Source of the DNA: Gnetum montanum
Lineage: Eukaryota; Streptophyta; Gnetopsida; Gnetales; Gnetaceae
Assembly: GCA_015680685.1 (NCBI GenBank)
Contig: MNCI01024072.1
Location: forward strand, 1,045,320-1,098,155
DNA length: 52,836 nucleotides
Direction: 5' to 3'
The notes beneath the pieces were generated by a model. That model worked only from the letters and a program-made list of their open reading frames with translations, had not been told where the DNA came from and did not search any database. Below are positions 22,644 to 35,500 of the stretch, piece by piece (position 1 is the first letter of the stretch; each line of letters opens with the position of its first letter). The position numbers were made by a program, and so were the translations under genes.

Positions 22644-22783
22644 TTTCAATTAGCAAATAAAAATCACAATGTGCCCTGAGAATTTGTTGTAGTAATTGTG
22701 AAATAAGATATGACTCTAAGGTTCATTCCAATGGCTTTATTACTTTCACTAAGTCCTAGATAGCACACAAAATAGCAAAAAGT

Positions 22784-22801
22784 TCCCTAAAAATGGTGCC
22801 A
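22784..22801 (-). other. Primer binding site of element B (tRNA-Asp-like, degraded)
   Basis: The minus strand reads TGGCACCATTTTTAGGGA one base after the 5' LTR. It matches TGGCGCCGTTGCCGGGGA less well than element A's does, but the start TGGC.CC and the end GGGA are kept. Confidence 0.5.
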
Positions 22802-22802
22802 A

Positions 22803-23639
22803 TGATGAGCGGCGAGGTACCCCTATGCCCAACCATACGAATCACTAAGGCATTACTCGTGATCCAGTCGAATTTCATGGACCTATAGTTATCTCATACA
22901 CTAGTTTCTCTAGGAAGTAAAATGAGGTTGAGAATGTTTGTTGTTTTTCCAACTACATTTGTAAGGCTCAAGAGTATGGTTTAAGTGTAATTGAGGAATA
23001 TGAATTTTTGTCGTTTTATATTTTATTGATGTAATCACCTACAACAAGAATAAGGGTAGAGTAGATTGAAAACTAATGTCTATTGTCTATCTAGCCTAAC
23101 ACAAGTAACCGTAGCACTTTTCTGAACACATCCTAAACACATATAGCATTGTTGGGCTGCCAAACGTTAAGCATTGTTGGGTTACCAAGTACTATATGAA
23201 TGCTCAAAGTGGTTGTGCTTGCATTCATTAACTGCTGGAAATAAATTACTTAATTCAAATGCATTAAAACAAAGAGTGAGAAAGTAAAATGCATTAAAAA
23301 AAATATTAAGCTATTCTTAGTGTTGCAAGGATTGTCAAAAGAGTTTGTTTTATTCTTGTCACACTGTTGCGCTCAGGTACATCAGTGCTTGAATAAAGAA
23401 CCATACATACTTTAAACTCCTTCTACAAGCACTCAGAAAATATTCTAACTCTGAAGGAAATAAACTACAAGAGCTTCGCTACTTTGACTAAGAATGACTC
23501 AAAACTAACTCAAAATGGGAGCCCAAGCGTGATATTTATAGACTTGGGGAATATACCCCAATGTCAAACATGTGACGTCAGACCAAGGCCCTGACGTTGC
23601 GTACATGATGTCAGAGCCAACAATAAACGTGTTTCATCA
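22803..23639 (-). repeat. 5' LTR of element B
   Basis: It is 837 bp, TGATGAGCGGCGAGG...GTTTCATCA, and pairs with 6,729-7,501. It is followed by the target duplication ATCAT (23,640-23,644). It shares the repeated TACCAAG motif (23,160-23,190) and the GGTACCCCTA block with the other LTRs. A minus-strand TATA box lies near 23,532-23,541. Confidence 0.9.
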
Positions 23640-23644
23640 ATCAT

Positions 23645-24441
23645 AATCTATTTCATAATTTGGAATATTGGTTTTTTGTATATTTGTGGGCATTCCCATC
23701 TTCTCTAGGTTTCCTTATCATCATACCATCTTCCTATTTGCTTTCGCATATTCTTTCTTCATTAGGGGTTTAGATTCACTCACTCAAGTCATTAGTTATG
23801 AGCTTCTCACATGTTAGTATGGTCTTGTAGAAAATGAAATGTTGATATGGTTATTCCATTTATCTTTATCACAACATAGTTTTTGTTCTTGTTGGCAGGT
23901 CCTGTGTTTTATTCTTTACATTAATAGAGATTACCTTTATTAACTTTTTGATGACTTTGGTTTCCATCATTTGTATTCACCATGAATGATGTTTCCATCC
24001 TTCTTCGCTAATGTTTGATAGGAGGACTTAATTTATCCTCACTCTCCTTTGAAGTGTCATACTTACTTGTGAGACTTGATTTGATTACATGGATTGTTCC
24101 TTTATGCATGTGCACAATTCTCTTTTCTATGTGTCTTCTCTATAATGTATTTTGTCATCATCTTCCGCTTCGAGATGCCTTTCTCTTCCAAGCTTGTTCA
24201 CTTCCCATGCAACTCGGGTATGCCTTTCTCTTCTAAACTTGTTCAATTCCCATCCCATGCAACTCGGGTATGCCCTTCTCTTCTAAACTTGTTCACTTCC
24301 CATGCAACTTGGGTTTTGAATTTCTTCACATAGATAATGTCTTGTCTATTCTTTCTCACATGAATTCAACCATTTAATTTGTATAGGTGCATTCCTTTGT
24401 TCCAAATACCTTTGATGGGAATACAAAATTGAATATTGATT
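23645..24441. other. Right flank of element B: probable continuation of element C, no gene
   Basis: T-rich low-complexity sequence. If B inserted into the LTR of C, the remainder of that LTR lies here, but its end is not clear. A frame at 24,015-24,333 includes a 45 bp tandem repeat (24,175-24,314) and resembles no known protein. Confidence 0.35.
24175..24314. repeat. 45 bp tandem repeat, three units
   Basis: Units at 24,175-24,219, 24,220-24,269 and 24,270-24,314, each starting ATGCC(T/C)TTCTCTTC and ending ATGCAACT(C/T)GGGT. The middle unit has a 5 bp insertion (CATCC). Confidence 0.9.
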
Positions 24442-24455
24442 TTAGAACATTTTGG

Positions 24456-24612
24456 GGTGTTGGAACTCAAAATAATTGTAATATAGGTACACCTCAAGAT
24501 ATATAGTCCAACTAGAACCTTATAACTTAAGCATTGCCTACTAGAATTGAACCCATGACTTGGAACTTTCAAATCAAGTGTCTTACCACTAGGCTAACAC
24601 CTCATTATTTTC
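24456..24612 (-). mobile_element. tRNA-like SINE with perfect 14 bp target duplication
   Basis: On the minus strand, an A-box-like GTTAGCCTAGTGGTAAG (24,583-24,598 region) is followed by a B-box-like GGGTTCAATTCTAG (24,541-24,554), at tRNA-like spacing. These are the two parts of an internal Pol III promoter. The 14 bp TTAGAACATTTTGG flanks it at 24,442-24,455 and 24,613-24,626. A second family member with its own target duplication lies at 51,251-51,394. Confidence 0.85.
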
Positions 24613-24824
24613 TTAGAACATTTTGGTGTGTGATGTTTAATAGTTATAAACAAAGTTTTACTTTGGCTATATGTCTTGGGGGTAAATATTATTAAAAAAA
24701 AAAAAAGGGTTCTAGGTTAGAACATCTATTCAAATGGAGGTAAATGTTATTAATTAAAGGGGTCTTCAAACCCAAAATTTTTTTAATGCGAAAACTGGAA
24801 ATTGAAAATTAGTCAAGTATTTAC

Positions 24825-24930
24825 CCCTAAGACATATAGTCAAGTTAGAACTTTATAAATTAGTGTTGCCCACTAAAAGAAGGCCTATAACTTGAAGCTT
24901 CCAAATCAAAAGTCTTCCTACTAACTAACT
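24825..24930 (-). mobile_element. Decayed SINE of the same family
   Basis: The minus strand repeats the family body (GTTAGTTAGTAGGAAGAC..., GTGGGCAACACTAATTTATA..., CTATATGTCTTAGG) with many changes. The B box is lost. A piece of the same tail (CTATATGTCTTGGGGGTAAA) lies on the + strand at about 24,667-24,686, so the two tails form an inverted pair around 24,690-24,820. Confidence 0.6.
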
Positions 24931-24983
24931 GTTAAAGGATCATTACCTAGAGCTATAGTGCTCATCCTGTTAAGTGGGGTTTT

Positions 24984-25171
24984 GGGAGGGTTGGTTAATG
25001 AGCAAAAGCCTAACCTCTTTGAGTGGCAACAACTAGGCTTGAACTTGGGTCTTAGACTTGAGAAATGAGTAGAGCTAGTTAATGAGCAAAAGCTTAACCT
25101 CTTCGAGTGGCTTCAAACAGGCTTGAATGTAGGTCTACAGGCTTGAATTTAGGTCTTAGACTTTAGAAATG
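24984..25171. repeat. Imperfect tandem duplication, about 90 bp
   Basis: GTTAATGAGCAAAAGC(C/T)TAACCTCTT(T/C)GAGTGGC is present at about 24,993 and 25,078, each followed by AGGCTTGAA and GGTCTTAGACTT. The AGGCTTGAAC..GGGTCT part resembles a SINE B box, so this may be a doubled SINE. A 20 bp internal GGTCTACAGGCTTGAAT segment is also repeated. Confidence 0.6.
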
Positions 25172-25872
25172 AGCACCTTCTCATCACTCCAAAATGATGA
25201 TCTCTCCTAAACTAACACCCCACACCTCATTGTTGATAAAATGTTTCAAGTTACAAAATCCATCCCAGCACTCAAATTTGATCACCAAAACTATTTGACT
25301 ATAATGAATGATTATATTATGCTTAAATTTCAGTATTGTATTTCGGAGGCTCCACAAAGCTAGAAGGGTTCATGCCCAAACCCAAACCCATAATTACTTA
25401 GCTCTGCTGCCCTAAATAAAATGTGAAAGTGCCTAATATATAACCCAACCTGAAATTGTTTGTTTACTTGATATTAGTAAAATAACCGACAACCAAATCT
25501 ATACACATACCGCCATAGTTTTGGGCCAGAAAATCCCAAGCGGCAGCTCAGGGCTGCGCATGAGTACCTTCATATAACAGCCTAAGGCGTTGTTGCGCTG
25601 AAATCATACTCCAAGAACGTAAGATACGTATATTACTACTAAATGTACACCGGTAATTTCAAAGTTTGCGAATCTTCAAAGACTTGCAGTAGCTACCGAC
25701 TTTTTAAGTGCTCTGTTCCGATCTTACCCCTCGATGGCAAGTACGAGTATCTTGAACAGAGGTTTCTTGAATTCAGCCTTCTAAGTTAAAACTGCCATTT
25801 TGCTGCGACTTTCCTAGCAGCAGACAAGTTTCTGAACCGGAAACGCAGAGACACGTAATCTGTAAAAACAGA
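25172..25872 (+). promoter_or_regulatory. 5' flank and probable promoter/5' UTR of NRPC2
   Basis: About 700 bp without recognised repeats after 25,270. It is GC-richer near 25,500-25,870 than the intergenic DNA. Possible TATA-like sequences are at about 25,436 (AATATATAACC) and 25,572 (CATATAAC), but neither can be chosen from sequence alone. The reading frame is open upstream to an in-frame stop at 25,768-25,770, with no earlier ATG. The start context is AGAATGGG (A at -3, G at +4). Confidence 0.4.
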
Positions 25873-26590
25873 ATGGGCTACGACGAACAAATGTAAGTCA
25901 TTCTTTCAGTTAGAGCCTTGCATCACGCTGGACATCGTTTGCTTTTTTGTGTTATTGAATTGGTTAGGAAATAAACTGCTTTCATTGTAGAGTCTCTGGT
26001 ACTCCAAGGCAATGCACCAATAGCTTAGTTATCAGTTCAGCTCATTCGAATAGTTCGTTGATCAGTGTGTTTTTCGTATGATTACATTTTCAGAAATCCT
26101 GGCGCCAAAAACCTTGAAGCTCCGGTGAGAACAGCCGTTGACAAGTTTGAATTGCTGCCAGCTTTTCTTAAGGCATGTTTATCTGCGTTTCTTACGAAGC
26201 ATCATTGTCTGCCATTTTTGTAATCTGCAGCAGCTTTCTTAAGAATGTTTTCATGCACAGGTTAGAGGACTAGTGAAACAGCATATCGATTCTTTCAACT
26301 ATTTTGTGAACCATGAAATAAAGAAGATTATCCATGCCAAAGCTAATGAAAAGGTTACCTGCGACAATAATCCGGGCTTTTACCTAAAGTAAGTTTCTGC
26401 GTTTTAAGTTATGCGATCAAATGATTACGATTGCACATCTTTTATCCTGTTACGTGATGCCTACATTTGGAGTTTTAAGATTTCCTATCTTCTGCAGGTA
26501 CCTGGACATAAACGTTGGAAAACCATGCTTCGAACATGACTGCATTTTTGAACCAATAACGCCGCATCAGTGTCGCCTGAGAGACGTTAC
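25873..26590 (+). CDS. NRPC2: NRPC2 exons 1-4 (protrusion start, residues 1-107)
   Basis: Exons: 25873-25892, 26094-26172, 26261-26388, 26498-26590. Exon 1 gives MGYDEQ and ends within codon 7. Exon 2 ends in FLK, and its intron starts GC. Exon 3 ([15 protein letters not shown]...) and exon 4 (YLDINVGK...HQCRLRDV) form the first part of the protrusion domain. Intron 3 and the 3.5 kb intron 4 interrupt codons after position 2, with the acceptors completing Lys and Thr. Confidence 0.94.
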
Positions 26591-29500
26591 GTATGCTTTC
26601 AATGGCCTTTTGTTAACGTCCTCGTTATTTGTCTGTTTGACATTTTATGCTTTTCGACAAGTACAATGCGCAATGAATTGAATATCTTTTGAAATTTCAG
26701 GTCTTGGAGAATTGTGGTTATGTTAACTCTTAATATACAATAGACTTATGCTGCAGCTAATCGATTTTTTGTCTTTTGCTTTTAAATTTGGATTTAAACC
26801 CCCCAAAATGGTGGAGTATAGAGTTCAAGATACACAATTTCAGAAAGATATAGCTTTCCAATACAATACAATTAGGCTTCAAATTGTTGAATATTTGAAA
26901 ATGGATAATCATTGGCTTGAGAAACAAGATCGTAGGTCTCAATAGACTTAAGGCATTATTGAGAACAGTGACTGTTGTCTAGTTTCAGCCATACCTGAGA
27001 AAACAATCTCTACATAGACAAAGAGAAGAACAATGGTCCAAATAAATACTTGCACTTCTTTTACATGAAATTTCATAATACAAATAGAGAAAAAGTGAAA
27101 GCCAATTTATATATTTAGTTAATTGAACTGAAAGTCTAATGTAAGAAATATAAATTTTCTCATGGTTGGTGATGAATGCTCTGAAGTCTTTATGCTTGAT
27201 TAAACTGTCTAACTGAACTTTCTGCTGTTTTCCTTGACAATTTATGTTAGCTTTTTTCTTGACAAGCATGCATAGTTTCCATTATGCCACTCCTTTTGCC
27301 TTGCTATACATTGCAAGAACTACCGTTCTGCATTAAATGTTCTGATTATTGTGTTGGCTATCTTAAACCTTCTTGTTTATTCTTACTTTTGTATTTAAGA
27401 AGATAGCTTTGATAGAGGTCAATGGGCCCAAAATCTAAAATGTGATTATAATGTCTGCATTGTGGGTGTTAACTTACTGAATTGACATTATTGAAACTAA
27501 AACTAAAATTGAAATTTTATTAGGTCCGTAGACCCTTTGGATCTATGGGATAGTGGAAATATACATACTATGAGTTTTGAAAACATCATTAAAAAATTAC
27601 CAAGCATTCCTGGTAACATTTGGAACAAATCAGCCAAGTTTGTAATTGGAATATTCTATCTATGTCTAATGTGCTCCATTGTAAGACATCGTAGGAAAAT
27701 GTGGTATGCATCTTCAATGCTATATGTATTACACAGTTTGCATATTTGTTTTTCCCAAGGAATTTTCAGCCTTCTACCTATCTCAACTCTTAGATGATTT
27801 CTCCTTTGCTAATTATGCATTGTAACTTATAAGGAATAGCAACAGATAGCTTTCCTTTAAATTAGGGCCTCCCCTAATACTATTCCAATAGAAATATTTT
27901 TCCCTTTTACATTTTCTCAAAGGTTGTTTTACCAAATTGCAAACTTAGTTAGGATCATACTAGAGAATGTACTCTTGAATATTTCATTTATTAAGCCATA
28001 GAACTCCCTCATGGAGCCATCTTTTATCATAAGTTTCTATCATCACTTTTTTTTTTTTGAAATATTTATAACATGAGGATGCTGAAAGATTATGAGTGTA
28101 GGCTGTAAAATGACAAATAGCTTCAAACTCTAATGGCATCATCTTTGCTTCAAGAAACATAATATCATATTATGTTTGTCTTTTTACTTTAAATTCTTTG
28201 TGCAAAAAATCTTCCGAATTTCTTATATTTATTTGATAGAATAAGACCCTATACAACACACCTATAAAGAATAGTAGGTTGAACAATGGTACGATAAAAT
28301 TGTTTTTTGATATCCCAACCTAGAATAAATTCCTTTTTATATTTGCTTTTTAAAGCAAATAAGGCTTTTATACCATTTGCAATTCTTTGAGTAACGCACT
28401 AATCCCATTTGTAATTGCAAGGGTATTCTAGGCCAAGATATTTGGAAGAGGAAATTATGTCCACATCCTCATGTCCTATAGTAAAATTGTACATCTTATT
28501 AAGTGTGCTACAAATCATGATTTTGTTTTTTGGACATTAACTTTCATTTTTGAGTGCTGATAGAAGTCATCAAAAGCATTAAGCATTTGCTACAGTCTTT
28601 CCATTGAATTTGAAATTAATGCAATATCATCAGCATAGAGTAAAAGTTTCATAGGACTGCTTCCAAATGTAATTGCAAAATAAGTTGGTATTTTATGCAT
28701 CCACTTTTTGAGGTCATCAATAAAAAGCCCAAATAGAGTAAGAGAAAGAGGACATTCTTATGCAGCAGCATATTTAAAATGTGCTCTGGATTTTTAAACA
28801 TGGATTCTAGATGTAATCACAAGAATTGTATGTTTTATTACAGATAATTAATTCCTAGACATTTTAAAAGTAGATAGAAATAATGATACCTAGGTTAGAG
28901 GAGTCCAGGAGTAGCACTAATAGGTGATAAAAAATGTAGAAACATCTTAGATGATTTATCATTTTTTAACAAAAAACTAGAAAATGCACCTGTCAAGAGA
29001 GGTTGCTTGCTTAAAGTTGAAGGAAATTAACAAAGAGGAAGGTGAAAAAGGACATGAGAATAATAAGGAGTAAAAAGTTTGAAATAACTTATAAAATTAA
29101 TCTAATGTTGTTAGTTGCTAGGATAAGGCTAGGATGATGATAATGATTAAGAGAAATGATCTACTTCTAGGGGTCTTTAAAGGCCCAAAAGTCATAAAAA
29201 TCATAATAATTTGTTTCAAAATATGCGTGAGTCTGTTCTGTTTGTGCCCATAGTCTATTTCCTAAAATGGCCCAGTTGTCAAACATATTTCCTTGACATT
29301 CAGACTATATAAAACATGACACTCCCTTAACATTCATGTTCAGAGCCTTATCATGAAACTTTATGTTGTGTGAAATTGTCTAACAGAATTTATTACATTT
29401 ATTTGAGGTATATCACTTAGTGGATATGAAAGCCTAAAAAATACATCAAGTGGAGAAAAAAATCACTGACCACATGTCTTAGAGAATAACTAAATACTTT

Positions 29501-32500
29501 ACTGGTCATGAAACCTTTGTATAGAGGTAACAGATGAAAATTATGGTCAACCAGAGAGTAAACAATAAGCTAAATTATGGTGGATTCTTTTTTATTAGGA
29601 TTAGGATTAGGATTATGATTATTATTATGTACAAATTTCAAATGTGATTTTCTTGTCCTCTGTTTACATTAATTTTATGTACCAGTTTAAGACTATCACA
29701 AACCCACAATTAATTTTTTCCATTTATTTAGATTTTATGATTCTTTGAAGCTGGGCTGCATTACATGCCTGATAATTACCAGTTGCAAAAATACCATTTT
29801 TATTTATTGCATCCATTATAAGTTTAGAGAAGCTAACTTGGTATTGTACATAAATTTATTACATAGGTCTATAGGTTTGTAAGTTCTATCTTTGCAATGT
29901 AGTTATTTACTTTAGCTTATGAAGTGTTTTCAGAGAAATAATGAATGTATTCCTTGCGAATAATGAAATATCTATTTAGAAGACAAATTGTATTCATTAT
30001 TTTGATGCTTAATTAAAGTGCATTATTAATTACATATTCATGAAGAATAATATTATTTATATTAATATATTACATAATCAAGGTGTGCTTTGTTACCCAG
30101 ATATGCTGCTCCAATTACAGTTGATGTTGAATACACTAAAGGAAATGATATTGTGGTCCGAAAAGGAGAAAGGGTAGAAACATTGTTACTTTATTATGGC
30201 AGTTTCACAGACCATTAAGTTCGCTATTAAAAGTAGCTATGGTTTTTTTCATGAATACATTTTTTTGTGTCACAGGGATCAATCACTATTGGAAAGTTGC
30301 CAATAATGTTACGAAGTAGTCGTTGCATTCTAAATGGGAAAAATGAGACTGAACTTGCCAAAATGGGTTTAATACACTTTTTCCTCATTTGATCTTAATA
30401 CTTCTATTAGATTTCCATATGTTACTTGTTACATATAAGGTAGCATAAAGTTGATGTTTTTTTCTAAGTTAAAATAACATTTACAGGTGAGTGCCCGCTT
30501 GATCCTGGTGGCTACTTTGTTGTTAGGGGTACGGAAAAGGTAGATGAAGTTATGATTGATTGGTTATTGCTTACAAGAAATAATGTCTCCTATGTGCTTA
30601 ACTGGTTCCGAATAACAATCATTAGAATATATATATTTACTTTAACCAATTTTGCTTTGTTATTTGTTTAGGTCATTTTGATACAAGAACAGCTATCAAA
30701 AAATCGAATAATAATTGATACAGACAGTAGTGGCAGGTACTGTGCACTACTTCTTTGACACTTGATTTAGTGATGTATTAGTTTAGTCTCTTATAACTGA
30801 CATTTTAATATTTTTGCTACATTATAACATGTTTGTTTACTGTACCTCTTCCTAAGCCTGCCTGTTTTTATTTAATGAAACATTATGTCATGAAGTTAAA
30901 AAAGCTTTGTGAAAGAAAGATTTATGTAGATTGTTGTAGTGATCATTGAAGTGTTCTCCTCTTTCTCTTTGGACTAATCTGTTAGTCTGCTGTGTGCTAC
31001 ATTAGTGTTACGGCATCGGTGACGAGCAGTACCCATGAAAGGAAAAGCAAGACAAACATTATTGTTAAACATGATATATTCTATTTAAAATTGAATACGT
31101 TTACTGAAGATGTAAGTTCATAATTTTATAGTATGATGTTTTTGATTACGATGCTTCTAAATAAAATTTAGATTAATGATGGATAATTGTGTTCTAGGTT
31201 CCAATTGTAGCAGTTGTTAAGGCCATGGGCATGGAGAGTGATCAAGAATTTGTACAGATGGTTGGAAGGAATCCAAAATTTGCAGATATACTTGCTCCAT
31301 CATTGCAGGTGATGTTTCTGATAATTTATTTTTTAGCAGGAAGGATTCCTCAGCAATGTTTTCTTTGATCTTTGATACATAAGCCCCTGTAAAGATCAAG
31401 GAACTGTAATCATTCAGAAGTTACCTGCAATTTTTCTGAAAACCATGAAACAGAAACTGAATTTATTTTCATGCCTAGACAATTGTACAACTATATCAAT
31501 TTTTGTATCTTTTCTAATATATGTCCTGACCAACTGTGGTTAATTGTTGAGTGCTTATTGTATATGCCGACGCTAAACATTGGGTACTTTGGATCCTATT
31601 CAAGTCTTACCTTAATTCTTGAAATAGATGTAATACCTTTGTAAAAATAATAAAATCTAGTACCATTAAATAAATGACAACTGTTTCTGTTTAATAAATT
31701 GAGTAAAATCAATCTCTATCTAAAATTTGGGTAGCACCATAATGGAGCTGGAAAGAATTTAATTGTTAGTTCTAGCAGTTTCTTTTATTTTGCATGTATT
31801 TAGAATTGAAAAATCTAGGTTCATTTTTGTGTGTCTGAAATCTTTGATTATTTTCTCTAGGATTGTGCTTCACGTGGTATCTATACACAGCAACAAGCAC
31901 TGGAATTTCTGGCAACAAAGGTATTTTTATCAGCTAAAGTCAAACATTTTTTTCTGTAGGATGTTTCTGAGTAGTCTACCAAATTTGTTGCATACTATTT
32001 GTTCATATGGTGCTTTGCATGTTCTTTCCAGGTGAAATCGTTTAGAAGTTTTTCAGATAGGTCAGAGCGATCTAAGGTATATATTATTTTATGAGGTTTG
32101 CCTTCTCTTGTAATGATAGTGTCATTTTATTGTATTGTAATAATAAATGCAATAGAGATACCGTTGTCTTTCTCTTATGTTACGCCGTATTTATTTGGCA
32201 TGACAGATAAAAAACTGCCTTTTAAGGAAACAAACTGATTATTGAATTGTTTCGGTTATCTTTCTTGTTTTGTTTTGTTTGTCTTGTTTTTGATTTTATC
32301 ATTCTGCTGTTATATCAGGTGGATGAAGCTCGAGACATACTAATGAATGTTTTTCTTGCCAATGTGCCGGTTAGTCAATTTTTAAAACCTACAACATTGC
32401 TGTTATATTATTGGGTACACTATTATTACTGGCTGGCTCTAATCTTTGACATTTTATGTTTCTAGTGTACAGCTATTTTATATTTTTCATGCTTCAGTTG

Positions 32501-35500
32501 TTTTGTTTTCAATTTGAAATCTAGGTTTATCACTACAATTTTCGTCCGAAATGTATATATGTTGCTGTAATGTTACGAAGAATGTTGGAAGCAATGCTTA
32601 ATTCAGATGCCGTTGATGATAAGGTATGGATGTCGTTATTGCATGGTTAAAAATGGATATTTTTTGTTTTGTACTTGGGGGTGTATTATCAAAGAGAGCT
32701 GACCAAAATGTTTCTTAGTAAATCATTCTCTTTTATTTCTGCTTTTGATAAAACTTCCATGTTCAATGATTACTATGATGATTATTGGTGACTGTTCATG
32801 ATTGAAGCATCAACGCCATGCATGTTGAAGTTATGCCATTTTCTTAGTTTTTTGTTTTACCTAATATTTATACATCTCCCAGGATTATGTGGGGAATAAA
32901 AGGCTTGAGCTTGCTGGTCAGTTAATTGCACTGCTTTTTGAGGTAAGATATCAATGCAAAAACGCCTAGCTAATGAGGAAAGCGTGAGAAGTATTTTTAC
33001 CTGTCATTTGTTGCCAACTTAATTACAAACTTGGAACTCCAAATGATTTCTCTTTATATTGTTGGATTAATTTTAACTTAGATTTTTATTTTTATCAGGA
33101 TCTGTTTAAGCGCATGAATTCAGATATTAAGAGGCAGATTGAATTAACTTTCTCAAAGGCAACTCGTGCAACTGCGTTTGATGTTGCTAGGGTAAATGTT
33201 GCTATAAATTCACAATGAATTTATCAACTGTTTTAGTTGTTTTCATGATGAAGATATGATTATCTGATATACTGTAAGAAAGTTTGGTTCGTAGTGGTGG
33301 GTTTGAATATGAGTTTCCAGCATTTTATTTGCTATAAAAAACTGTTTAGTCAATTTAGAAATGTAGTCAAGAATCATCAGCTATTCAATAAATATTATTA
33401 ACTTATTTATTTGTATATGGATCTATTTTTAATGGTTTGTTTATGGGATCATTTCTCAGAAGTAAAATTTCTGTAAACTAGAGATACCATTGTAGAACTG
33501 CAAGGAATTGCCTAGTCAGCTTGAAATTTAGCAACCGTTTAAGATGTGATAATAAGCATTATGACGATTTTGTAAACTCTAGGTCAGTTTTCTCCATGAG
33601 CATTCATTATATGTTGTTTTATGTTAGTATATTATTGTGTCATTGTTCTTTTAAAAAATGCTCAGCCATCCTATCCAATAGAAAATTAGAACGGGAGGAA
33701 CTGGAATGAGTCAGTTAATTAATGAATTTACTTTAATGCAAGCACCCAGAAGATGGCAAGTATCTTTGTTCCAATGAATACTTGCAATTTGGAAGCAATA
33801 AAACACAACATAAAAATGGTCTTTTAAGAAAAAGTGATAAAGAACTTGTCTTCTTCCACCTATGATGCCACAAGGGCCTATGCAGCATGCAATTATCAAA
33901 AATGTTGAATGCTTATGGTAACATAGAACACAAAATTCCAGGATACAAGATCAGTTGTTTAAATAGAACAAAGGAACGTAGTTATGATCCATGAGGATAT
34001 AATAATTTCATGGTCATCTTGTGGGTTGGCAACTGTGCCTATGACATTTCTCTTCATTTTATCAAAGGATACAAAGCATCATCTAAAAAGCCTACTCTTC
34101 ATTTATATTTTTTATTCTGAGTCCTTTCGTTTCTTATCAACTGATTATCATTGCTCTAATTTCCTACATTTAACTTCTGTTTTTTCTTTATAATTTTCAT
34201 TGCTCAAGAATAGGACATTCATTTAATTGGAGCATGTACTTACACAGTTATTCATGTGATGTGATGTGTTGCAGATTCTGAAGACCGACATGCTTACGCT
34301 TGGACTTGAACGAGCCATTTCTAGTGGAAATTGGACAGTTAAAAGATTTAGAATGGAGAGAAAAGGAGTGACCCAGGTGATTTAGTTTTGTTAATGGACC
34401 TTCTGTTGGCAAGTTAACATTTTGTCATTTATTACCATCTCAGAGACACTTTGTTAAATTGCTTAGCTATTCAGGTTGTTTCAAGGCTGTCATATATAGC
34501 AGCTTTGGGACATATGACACGTATTTCATCCCAATTTGAGAAGACTCGTAAAGTTAGTGGTCCAAGAGCACTACAGCCAAGCCAGGTGTGTTCAATTATA
34601 TCTGCACAATTTTTTAAAACTTGCATATTTTATTTTTCATCATTCTAGGGTTTGTGAATTATCATTTGAGTGTTATAACTTAGTATGATTCTTTCTAAAA
34701 GAAATATTTAAATTGAATTAGTGGGGCATGCTCTGTCCATGCGATACACCTGAAGGTGAAGCCTGTGGGCTTGTTAAGAACCTTGCTTTGATGACTCATG
34801 TAACTACTGATGAAGAAGAAGGTCCTCTTGTATCCTTGGTATGCATTTTTTTTTTTAAATTCAATGCATCTATGGATGGACTTCAATTGACCACGCATTG
34901 CCTTGTGCTTAATTTTTGTCATCATGTGTTTTTATTGTACGTTGATTGTTTTGAGGCATTTCCATTTTCATTGTTAACAATTCTCAACCTTTTACTGTAC
35001 ATTTTTATTTTCAATGATAGAATTAGATTGTTATCTTGATACGATTGTTTTATTTCATCCTGTTATCTTGGTTGATCGTTATTTAGTATATTTTCTGTTA
35101 TTACTAATAATAGCATGACTCTATTGACTAGCTTGTTACAGGTTGCAAGTTTGAATTATGCTTAAAGATATGATTATGCAACTGCTTTTTGCTTTTTCTT
35201 GCATAGTTCCCTTTTTATTTACTTTTTCTCCAAACCAGTTATTATTTGTTTTATCTTTTTTTTTTCTTGGTTTTTTGCTAAGGATTGTTTTGATTGCCCT
35301 AAAACTAGTTGTTATACTTTAAAAAATTGTTGCTTTATTTTCTTCTTCTTTTAAATAGTTTTTCACTTGAAAATTAAATTTTTTATCAGCTAAAACTAAT
35401 TGTTATCCACTATAACTTAAACTAACTATTAACTGTAACAATTTTCTATGTAATCCTTGATAAATCAATTACAACTGATGAAGAATCTAGTATGATTTGA

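Larger units (their letters stand above)
6729..23639 (-). mobile_element. Element B: near-complete Ty3/Gypsy (Athila/Tat-like) retrotransposon, interrupted by element A
   Basis: On the minus strand the order is 5' LTR (22,803-23,639), primer binding site, gag, protease, RT, RNase H, integrase, a 2.2 kb 3' region, polypurine tract and 3' LTR (6,729-7,501). The target duplication is ATCAC/ATCAT (4 of 5 bases). Without the nested element A, B is about 10.1 kb. RT motif KDHFPLPFVDQ, the tRNA-Asp-type primer binding site and a long 3' region after integrase suit the Athila/Tat (OTA) branch. Frames are recognisable throughout but broken by scattered stops and shifts. No env-like protein can be seen. 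Confidence 0.88.

Noticed and set aside
29594-29615. Telomere-like (ATTAGG)n run
   Set aside because: Only about three units, the wrong plant telomere sequence (TTTAGGG), and inside an intron: a short microsatellite.
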